Positions 27,301 through 39,300 of a stretch of 64,000 nt of DNA are shown in pieces. Within the stretch, counting starts at the first letter, position 1; every line of letters starts with the position of its first letter. The stretch comes from Siphonodentalium dalli (Eukaryota; Mollusca; Scaphopoda; Gadilida; Siphonodentaliidae): NCBI GenBank assembly GCA_032622095.1, contig CP136066.1:135563917-135627916 (forward strand), given 5' to 3'. Under the pieces are notes generated by a model. That model did not search any database. It saw nothing but the letters and a program-made list of their open reading frames with translations, and had not been told where the DNA came from. A program made the translations under genes and the position numbers.

Positions 27301-30300
27301 GTATAGTGAGGGTCATTTGGTTTATTTGCTTAAAATATTAACCTCCTCCACCAATTCCATTGACACAGTGTGATAATTATTTTTCACCCGATCACTTTTT
27401 TAATCACATCCAGGTTAATCATGACACATTCTTCACCTGAATAGATTTTGGTATCGATTGATTGGTTTTGAAAATATTAACGCTACCTTTATCTATGACA
27501 TGAACACATGCTATTTAAAGCAATACTAAGTAAATGAAGGAAACCCCAAATTTATCCTTCAACTCATCTCCACGTTATGTGTACAGGTGTATATTTAGTT
27601 CTTGATCGCTGATTTTTAGTCGGTACGCTTGAAGGTATGGGTTAAGCATCTGTCGATAGTGATTCTCTGTCAAACAGTTTCACTCTTATGGACAAAAAAG
27701 CTCAACCAGTGCCATCTTGGATGTGCAACCTTCTATGGAATATTTGGCCTAATAGGTATTGCAACACCTAAATTCTTACCTTAGATTTGGGGCCTTCTAC
27801 CTTGGGGGGGCCTTTTACCTTGGGGGGGGGGGGGGGCCTTTTATAGAGCTGAAACGGTTGACCCATTCTTCTAACCGGTTAACCATCATGGTTAGCCAGA
27901 TTTCAACCGGTTAACCGCTAATTTCTAGCGGACTCTTCTCACACTAATTATGTCGACATTATGCCATGCTCCAGGGACAAACCTAGGTGAGAAATAGTAG
28001 CTGAAATAAAGACCTTATTCACGGCATTTAACGATATTCAAAAACACGCATTCACTGTTCTTTTGCTGGCTCTTGTGATGGGGAGTGAGCAAGTGAAATT
28101 TGTGAATGGCAGGGGGGATCGCTTATTTGCCGTGATCAGCATATGTTTGGGCATTTGTAAAACGAGTAACAATAGTATGGGTATTGGTAAAACGAGTAAC
28201 AAAACTATATATTAAAGATCTGTAATATATCATTATCATTGGTATATCCTCCAATGAATTATATATAAAGACAAGAAAGTAATAACTATAGAACAAAAAG
28301 GAAGGTCAGTTAGGTCAGACTCGCAGTCCTATTCAGTATTCGAGCTATTCGTCGGTATCATGATCGCGGACACTAGTGTTGGAAGGTTATAGAATTTACG
28401 TTTCGGTTTCGGTTAAAAAACCTCCGTTTCGGTTTTAGTATGCAATCATTTAACATATAGAAATTACTGCCAAATTGGGTGTCAATTAGTGCCACAGGCA
28501 CAACCAGTTACAGAGTAGCATGGAGCATCAATTTCCTTGATAAAGGGGAAGATCATTGAAGAAGTTAAAGAGGTTTTGGGTTGCTTCAACTACGATGTCT
28601 GTTTGGTCACTCAATTGAATTGATCATATTAAATCACAACACGGAGGAAGAACGGGAAGAGTGAAGACATTGTGCAGCTGATCTCAATCATCAAACTTTG
28701 TCGACTTACATAGTTTTTATAAACCCCACTGTAAAACAGTTTTAGTATGTCGTGGTGTGATTCCAATTTGAATCCATGTTGCTTCGTGCAGTATTAACTA
28801 TTAAGTTACGAAAGCACGCATTGCCACACAACGCCACTTTTACGTTGTCACTTCCTTGTGTGCATTCAGACTTGATACACAGTGACTGCACACGTGCTTT
28901 TGTCGGAAGATCAGAGAAAACTTCAAAGGGTCGGAATTGATTGAAGGTCGCCGACACTTCCAGACAGTTTGAGAATTGCTACTAAGTATCTGATACTACC
29001 GTGTGTACCAATTAATGCTTGCATTGAACTCTACTATCGGTGACACAGGATTTAGTATTAGTTTTGCATCATTTAACCTAATATTTTGAGGATTATTCAC
29101 ATTCATCTGACGATGGGGTGCGGTTACGTCCGGTTTCATTTTTTTCTAACCGGTTACGTCGCTAACCGGACATATAACCGGTTATCTGTCTAACCGTTTC
29201 AGCTCTAGCCTTTTAGTGTATTTTTTCTGTATGAGGACATTTATTTTATTCCAAATCAATGTGTCCAATATTTATCTGCATCAAAATGTCATGTTATTGC
29301 GCTTTCTTGATTTACACAGGTTTTATATTTTCTAATATTGTCTGGTTTATTTCAGTGCTGGTATTGTGAGAAGATGTTGTACAATAATGTCAGAACGATG
29401 ATGCATGTCCAAGGTCATATTGACTCTGAGAAACAACAGAATATTGACCTGAGTGATCTTACGCAGTGCAAACATTGTTATAAACAGTTTGATACGCCGT
29501 TTGAGATGCAGTCCCATGTGGAAAGGGTGAGTGTCTTGATTTTCTCTACATGTAGATTTCAACTATTAAGCATATATCATATCACCAGGATGTGAAGACA
29601 GTTATTTTAACTGTATTAATATTTACGTCATAATTGAAATAAAATACCGTCTATATGACAGTATTAAATTCAGGTGCAATGAGATGGGACGATTTCTCTG
29701 TCTACATATAAATTCATCATGAATTCATATGAAATTAAAAAAAAAAAATTAAGAAAATATTCTCTTAGGTCAGAAATTAAAAAGAACCCTTGAAGCTCTC
29801 ATTATTATACGCCCGTTTGAAAAAACGGTCATATTATGTAAATGGGTTGTCCATCCATCTGTCCGCTTTTTATTTTCGGATGATAACTTTAGATTGAATA
29901 GAGTGAACTGAACCAAATTTGGTATGATAGTTTACCACACCAAAATACAGATCAAGTTTGAATATGGGTTTCATCCTTTTTCGACTAAGATTTTACCTGA
30001 TTTGCGGTTTCCGGATGATAACTTTAGATTGAATCAAGTGAACTGAACCAAATTTGGTATATTTAAAAATAGTTTACCACCACAAAATACAGATCAAGTT
30101 CGAATATGGGTTTCGTCCGCATGATTTTGACTGAGTTATGCCCATTTTTCGACTTAGATTTAATTTTTGTTATTATTTCATCTTAAGTCATAGAAACAAA
30201 TGAACTCCAGAAACGGGCGTATTACGCCATGCCCCGACGGCGTGCTCTTGTTATCTCATGCTCTCATGCTTATCAGAGTTTATTTCACTTAGTTTACTGC

Positions 30301-33300
30301 ATCAATATTAAATATTTTCATAGCTGATTTGAATGCAGAATACCAAGGAGTGCCCTTGATAAACAGTTCTTTGTCAACTTTGTATACTTTTTCAAAAATC
30401 TATCTTCAATTTATTCAGTCTAATTAAATATTTTTAAGCCAATTTAGTAATGAAATTTGCAAGTGGCTGTCTGTCAATTTCACAAAGACTACCCATGTTT
30501 GAGGCATATCTGTTTATAACTAGTGTATATTTACAAAATCTAGTTTTTCAAAGGGTGTTTGATCATTAATAAAGCCTTTGGCGCTAAAGTCCCCCGTCCA
30601 TATTTCTTCAGCATAGAGTAGAATAGGTCTAATCAAGGTGTCAAAAAAGATTAATGTCTATTTCACTGTTTGACAAATTAACGTAAAGAATTTTATTCGA
30701 GGGGAAAACAATGCCATATATGTTTATTTAGCTCACCTGAGATGAAGTCTCTGGTGGAGCTATAGTCATCACGCCTCGTCTGTCCATCTGATTATAATTC
30801 TTTAAACATCTTCTCTGAACCCATAAGACCGAATGGGTTCATATTTGGTGTGTTTTTCCATAGATGACTGGTATTCAGATTTGTTCAAATGAGGTCACTG
30901 GGTCAATTAGTTCCAAAGTCAGGGCCATAACTCTTTCCCTCCATAGTAATTCTTAAAACGACTTCTTCTCAAGTAGCATCAGTCTTAATGGGTTCATAAT
31001 TTGTATGAAGGGTCCTTGGGTGACTGGGGTTCAGATTTGTTAAAAAAAAATGGTTTTTTTTAGATTGAACGAACTCCTTGCTCAATTGAAAAACTAAAAT
31101 TAAATTAAAAATAAATGTGTTTTTTTTTCATTTATTTCAATAAAAAAAAATTTATCTCTTACAATTAAGAATAATACAGGTCAGCATACCAGTCTGCTCT
31201 GTTGATAATTATCCACATGTCAGATCTGACAGTGCAGTATCAACAAGCACACAGCTCTCTTTAGCCAGACCATAGAGGTTTTGTTTTTGTAATTAATTTT
31301 AAAATTGAATGTCAAATGTATTCCCAGAAGCCTGCAGTCTCTACTCATATAAACTATTACTTTGTTCAAATGGTGGGTCTGTGGAAATAGGTCATTTATA
31401 CAGTTTTAACACTTCCTTTCAGTGAATTAATTTCTACCCTATGAATGGTTCTGTAGTTTGTGTGGACCCCCTTTGTTGATTGAGACTGTTTTTATAGAGA
31501 CAGCTTTATAAGTTTAAGAATCAGCCACTAACTCAAAAAACTTTAACCCCCTCCATGAGACAAACTATTTGAGTTGTTGAGTTCAAATTTGGTACTAATT
31601 ATAGTTTTAAGCTCACCTGAGGCAAAGACTCTGGTGGAGCTACCGGGTATAGTCACATCACTCCTCTTCTATTGTCCATCTGTCCATAACAAATTGTTTA
31701 AAAATCTTCTCCAGACCCATAAGACCAAATGGGTTCATATTTGGTGTGGATGTTCCCTAGGTAACTCATATTCAGATTTGTTATAATGAGGTCACCAAGT
31801 CAAATAGTTGCGAAGCCTGGGCCATAACTCTTTCCCTCCATAGTAATTCTTGAAACAACTTAAGAACCATTGGGCCTATTAGGCTTATATTTGGTATGGA
31901 GGGTCCTTGGTTTCCTGGGGTTCAGATTTATTAAAATGGGGTCACCGGGGTAAACATGGGCAGATTCAGGCTCAATATCTATGAAAAAGAAACTAAATTT
32001 TAGATTTAATTTTTTAGATTTAAATTCTTGCTCAATTTTTTTAAATTTTAAATTAAATTTTTTTTTAATTAATTACATTTTAACAACTACTGACTATTGT
32101 AGTCTTCAGAGTCCCAGTCTTCTCCATCTTTACAGTCTGGTGAACTACCTAACAGTCATTGACTGTCTTGTTTTGTCATGTAATTTGCTGCATGTTTCAA
32201 GTTTCCATTGAAAAATAAGGATCATACTTAGCCAGTAAAGACTAATTGTGTTAAATTCTAGCAGGTGTTGGACAATACAAACCAATGATGTTGACAAAAG
32301 CGCACATTTATGTTTTCTTAACATTTTTGTATTTTAGTCATTTATTTCAATTTCAGGTTCATTCAGAAACTTCCACTGCCCTGGTGTGCCGAATTTGTGA
32401 AAAGGATCTAGAAAATCGAACATTACTGACCAATCATATGAGGAACTTGCATAATCAGTGTGAAATGCCATATATTTGTCCCCTGTGTAGCTTCCGTTCG
32501 TCTATGTATAGCGATGTCGTCGACCATTTTAAAAAGGTTGGTTTCACTAAAAAATAATGTGTTTTTGGTGTCGACAAAGTTTGTATTAAATTCTGAAGAG
32601 ATTTCTTTAAGGCTGTTGTTAGATATCTGAGTACCGGTATCAGACTTATGTTAAAGAATTGGGAGCTGTAAAATTATATCTGAGGGAACTGTTTGGTGTT
32701 ATCGTTGTATGTTTACCATTGGGGTTTTATCCAATCTAAAGAGGGTCTATTGGTGTTACCATTTTCGAGTTAGCCTTTATCTGAATGTCTTGGTTTTGTA
32801 TTTTTTGTATACCTGGGTTATCAAATCATGACGAGATTTGTTATGGAGATTAGACATGAAGACATTCAAAGGAGGGTCCAATGTAGTGCATCATATTTGG
32901 ACATTTATGACGGTTCTTTCCATCAAAGTCTACAAGTCAAGCTGAAAATAAAGTTAGCACCGCTTTTGAAGCATACCACCATAGTTATTACCCCTTCAAA
33001 ATATGATTATCTACAAATACATGAGTCTTACCTATAGAACAACATCTGTCACCGGAACGAGGAAGAAAGCCAAGAAAAAGATATGACCTTACAAATCATT
33101 TATTCATGTTTCGTATATTTATATATATAAAAAAACTTAAGGCAGGTCCTCAGTGGGTTGCTGGCCCTTGTAAATATTCCCAGGCTTTCTGGGCTATCCC
33201 CAATTCAGTGCGAAGACAGACTGAACACTGATGTAGGCTCCTTTTTTTTGCCAAATTCTTTTAAAAGTTGCCAAATGCTGTTGGTTTCTGCAACATTGAA

Positions 33301-36300
33301 TGTTTGATTTGAAAATTTGTGTTGACTAACTTTTGTCTTGTTCGTCAACTCGGTCATTGATTATCTTTCATTATGGTGTTGATAATTAAAAAGTGATATC
33401 GATCTGTAAGCAGTTAATTATTAATTCTTGCCCATCGTTTATCATAAAACATTAAAACAATTGGCGAACAATTATATTATAGAAGGTCTGCATCATCGAA
33501 AAGTCGCATCAAAACAAAGATGATTAGCAAATATTAACACCATTCCTGAGAATTTGGGGGAAAACCTTAAATTTGATATTTCTATTTACAGAAACATGAT
33601 AGTTCCCAGTTCCTGTTGTGTCTATACTGCCTTAAAGTGTTCACAGTCAAGTTTGTCTCCAATGGCTGGGGTCAAACTAAGAACTACTACCACCATCTAC
33701 AGAAACACCAGTCCAAATCATGCAACAAGAAGTGTCCTCTTTGCAAACTGACCTTCATTAACTCAAATGATATGATAACACACAAAAAGAAGGACCACAC
33801 GCCAAACCAGAAACAAAATCAGGGTTTGTAATTTAATCTGCTTATTTTCCTTAAATTAGTTTATATTTGGCCATGAGTTCCTATGTAATGGTGATCTTTT
33901 CAAGGGATGGAGTTAGCACTTCCTTTATACTTTATATAATAGATAAAACACGAGACTGAATCGGCTTGTTGGGAGAGACCACGCCATTATGGGCCTGTAT
34001 GTCCCAATGAGACAAGTTAGCTAATAGTTTTTATCAAGCTTAAATCATTTACACCACAATGACATGCGCACTGTGATCAATGAACGATATAATACCCTAA
34101 GTCTGATTAAATACATGTTAATACTGCTCACTGTCGTCGATGTCCATGAGGGTTGGCTGATTTAAATCAAGCGGCTGATTTAAATCATTGATTTCAATCA
34201 AATTTTTTTAAATGATTGCATAATGTCAAGAACTTGCAATATCTAACAAGGTTTTTTGTTAACTATAACATGATTATGATTAAACAATATACAAAATTGG
34301 ATAATAGATATGAAAATGTGCAGTAATTGTCAACCCTATAGAAACAGGCATACTGCATGGTACCGTGATTACTGTTCCAGCAACGGCCTGTTCCGCTTAT
34401 TTGTAACTGCAATCAGATTCAGCACTCCTCATTACACTATTAAATTTCCTTTCCTTTTCTGATTGCCATACATGTAAATGCCATCTAAACTACTCTAGTT
34501 GTCTAATGTCCATACTTTTTACATGTATATGGTGTGATTACATGTATGTCCTCAAGTCACCGAGGAGCAAAGGTGATTGAACATATATTCAGTTTGTCAG
34601 CTAAAATTTACTAAATTTAGCAGTGAATCTTTAAGCACAGGTCTACCTATCCAGATATCACAACATTGGAACTCACATGGACCTAGTGTATGCACAATTA
34701 AAGTACATGGTTGCTATATCTGTACTGCCATGATATTTGTGCTTGATACATGTAGTTATACAAAAAATAATAAATAATTATAGAATTTTGATTAATCCAG
34801 CCTTGGATATAATAAGCAACACCTGTTAGAACCTTCATTTATCAAAGACATTGCACAATTGCATATTTTCATAACAATTAGAAAAAAAATCGATTTAAAT
34901 CAAATTGATTTTTTTGATTTATTTAAAAAAAATCAAAAAAATCACCAACCATGGTGTCCATTGAATTTCTAACTGTCAACCAGCTCACATATCTAATAGG
35001 AAAAAATCAAATAATGTTGCACAAAACCTTACAAGAACCAGTGGTGAATTTATTTTGTTTAATTGGAATTTTGTCCTGAAAATAATGAGATCGAAGCAAG
35101 GTAGTGCTTCACAATTTCTTGGGTTGTAGGGGATCTGAAAAATAGGTAAATAAATGTGACATTTATTACTGGTCATTAAGGTTTAATTATTTTACAAAAC
35201 TGGGAAAGTTTACAAAAAAGTGAAAATTGATACTTGAAGGTACATAATATGATTCATTGGTCCCCTTTATCCAGTAACAACAACCAAATATCACCAAAGG
35301 CCCATTTAGTTATCCATATTAATTTATTACCAACAAATCAAAAATACCAATCACGATATCATATTTGCCATGAAAGTCCTACAGTAACGTTTTCAGCTCA
35401 ACTTTACTTGTAAAGTTTGAGCTATTGCCATGGCTTGGTATCCTTCGTGCGTGTGTTGTGTGGAGCACGGCAGCCATTGTGGATTTTACTCTTTGCATGA
35501 CCAAATCATTTGGCGTGGGCTACAGGTCGTACCTTTGGTCGGATCATCATGAAATTTGTCATGGCTGATAACATTGACATGTAGATGGGAACAAGTCATT
35601 TTGGGGTCATCCGGCCATAAAATGGCCGTTGGCTGCCATCTTGTATTTTACTATTTGTATGACTAAATCCTTTGGCACAATCTGCAGTCCACTTCCCTCA
35701 TCCGATCATCACCAAACTTCATATTAATCTTGATATTGATCTACTAGATGGAAGCTATCAAATCTTTTTTGAATTTCATTGGAAAACATAGCCGCCAGCA
35801 ACAATCTTGGATTTTACTTTATATATATCTCTAGATGTTGATAATCTAGTATTACTTAGACATTTCAACTTTCCAAGTTGAGCTACAGTGTCATTGACAC
35901 ATCATTTCATGGCGGTTTGGAGGTGAGCGAGTGGTTTACAACTTCCATATATGGTGATTCCTAATTTAAATTGGAATTCCCCAACAAGTGTTGTCACGAA
36001 TTTAAACACATAGAATGTAAACAACCAGCATGGTGCCATATAACATGTCTATCTGCATGGATAAAACATGATTACCAATTCCTAAATAAATATAATGCAT
36101 GTATCTGCGCATCGACGATCACAACATACCATATTCTTGTTGATGCTGATACTTTTCATCGACTTCTGTTCTGAAACTAATTGGTCTCCACTGATCGCAC
36201 ATGGAGTCGTGACCTTGCTTGACCTCTCATAACTGCATGTCTGCAATTTCTGTAAGAACGGAAGAACCTTATTTACTGACATTCGCTCTGTCATGGTCTG

Positions 36301-39300
36301 TTTTGTGTTGAAAATGGTCAATTTGAGTAAACAAATGGGTAAAATTAAGTGTTTTGTGTGTGTGCAAACCAAGGGGCATAACTCAGTGACAAATTGCACG
36401 AGGAAGCTATCCAGGCTTCACAATGGTACCAGTACTGGTACCGGAACCGTCGGTACTTTGACAATTTTCACTGTACCGCTACTGAGTATTGAGTACTGCG
36501 GTACATGGTACTATACAGCACTTGAATTAGTAGTGTATATACATTTGTATAAGCGATGGATAACTTGATTTAGATGTTATTTGCATTGTTAACAAAACCA
36601 AATTTTAACCACCGTTTGTTATTGCTGAATAAATGGTGCTTATATACATATTGTGGCAATACTCTCATAGCAGTTTGCAATGTTTGCAACTTGCCCCTAC
36701 CAAAATGGAAGGCAATCTATCGGTAGTCGTAAAGAGCACGTATTTTGTTGCCAAGTTGGTTAATTTAAATTACACACGTCGTCTGCGTATATCATTGGGT
36801 GCCACGGTAACCTCAACCCAAAGTGACCAATTAGCGACACTTCTATGAGTACAGAACATACACATACTGTGACTTATATATAAAAGACAATTACAAATGA
36901 CCAATCGCTGACTGAGCAACAAGTCACAATGAACGTAACCCCACCCTCGACTGATGTCGGTTGCAGTAGCTGCTCAGGGGGATATACCATGTACATGTTT
37001 CTATACTTCAATCGAAGTTCAAAGACATCAAACGATTAATCTGCAACTGACATGCACATGCGCTTGTCCTCGAGGTTAGATTGGATTGTTTGCTTCCCCC
37101 CCCCCCAATTCTTACTCTATCAAATTTTGCTCATATAAAGTTAATTTCTCGCCATTTCATGACTATATAAAGCAAATTAAGCAATAAAATCATACGTTTA
37201 ATTTTTGTCATATGTAGGTGCTGGGTGGGGGGGGGGGGGGGGGAAAGATACTCAGGCCTGGGTATCTCCCCCCCCCCCCCCCCCCCACCCCAAATTCTTA
37301 CTCTATCAAATTGTGCTCATATAAAGTTAATTTCTCGCCATTTCATGACTATATAAAGCAAATTAAGCAATAAAATCATACGTTTAATTTTTGTCATATG
37401 TTGGTGCTGGGAAAGATACTCAGGCCTGGGTATCTTCCCCCCCCCCCCCCACCCCAAATTCTTACTCTAATCAAATTTTGCTCATATAAAGTTAATTTCT
37501 CGCCATTTCATGACTATATAAAGCAAATTAAACAATAGAATCATACGTTTAATTTTTTCATATGTAGGCCTGGATATCTCCCCCCCCCCCCCCCCCCCCA
37601 CCCCAAATTCTTACTATAATCAAATTTTGCTCATATAAAGTTAATTTCTCGCCATTTCATGACTATATAAAGCAAATTAAGCAATAAAATCATACGTTTA
37701 ATTTGTTCATATGTAGGCGCTGGGTGGGGGGGGGAGATACCTAGGCCTGGGTATCTTCCTCCCCACCCCAAATTCTTACTCTATCAAATTTTGCTCATAT
37801 AAAGTTAATTTCTCGCCATTTCATAACTATATAAAGCAAATTAAGCAATAAAATCATACGTTTAATTTTTGTCATATGTAGGTGCTGGGGGGGGGGGGGG
37901 GGAATACTCGGGCCTGGGTATTCCCCCCCCCCAATCCAAATTCTTACTCTAATCAAATTTTGCTCATATAAAGTTAATTTCTCGCCATTTCATGACTATA
38001 TAAAGCAAATTAAACGATAGAATCATAAGGTAATATTTTGACATATTTATGCTATTATTGGGTTAAGTTAAACTTAAAAAAAAAAAAATTTAATAGTTTT
38101 CTCGGCATTTCTTACCATAATAATATAAAATAAGTGAGGGAAAAAAAATGTACGAGTGGGGGGGGGAGATACCCAGGGTGGGGGGGGAAGATACCCCGGG
38201 GATATCTTCGCCCGCGGGGGAAGATACCCAGGGGGGGAGATATCGTGTTACACCGGTACCATGGTACCACACTCGGAACCATCCCAGTACCGATAGGTCT
38301 GGAACCATCGGCACTTTGAGAAGCCTGAGCTATACCTACAACTTCTGTTGAAATAAATCATGCTTGATGGGACCTATGCCAAAGATAATGGCTCAGCATA
38401 GATTTGAAGTACAGTACCCCCTCCCAGGTTGGCCAAGATAGCTGGAAATTGTGTATTGGTACCCTAGTTGATTCGTGAGAGTCAACACTCAACTTGACTA
38501 AAGTTCATTTGCTCTCCTTTTGATACTTAATTATAATTTTTCACTTGGTACCCAAAACATACCAAATGATCAATTAAAAAAGGCAACATGAAGCTGGATC
38601 TGCAATTCTAATTGATTCCTTTATATTTCCAATAAAGAGCGATCTGAGATCATGCTATTGTTCAAATTTGAATATTATATTCATCCATATTATTATTTAT
38701 TTAAACAACTTAGATACATTTGGTTTTCAGCATACATCCTTCATTTCTTCGGGTTTTTTGTTGTTGTTGTATATTGAAAACACCCCACCACAGAGCACAC
38801 AGAACCAACCATACATTATAGGAGTCGTGTTGACTTGAATCCAACCAAGTGTGTGACTTTTGAGTCTCAACAATTGGATATTTGTAATATCCAACTGTTG
38901 AATGATATCTAATTGTCACACTGAGATACCCAACACTTGGGTCAATTATACATTATGACAATGTACCCATTGTGTCAATTCGTCAGGATAGACACCTGCT
39001 ACATACAATGGATGATGTCACATATATGGTATAACTCTTATGAGCTGACCTGTACAATCTCCCATTTTGCCAGCGAGTCTTACCAATTTGAGGCCTTAAA
39101 CCCTGCAATCTCCATATAATCTCATGGTTTGGGGAAATACAGGCAAAAAAACACAATTTATTTAAGAAATTTGATGCCGGTAACCAGGAAGTAAATAGGC
39201 AAATCTCGTAAGCTAGAATCTCGCTGTCGGGTGACTTCTACTGTCTACTTGAATAGGTGCCTCAATATAGTCTTGGCTTATGCCATGGGGGTTTATTACA

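Noticed and set aside
28742-28957. Minus-strand 71-aa frame inside the hAT-type element at 27844
   Set aside because: No recognisable transposase or BED motif; short and without neighbours in frame.
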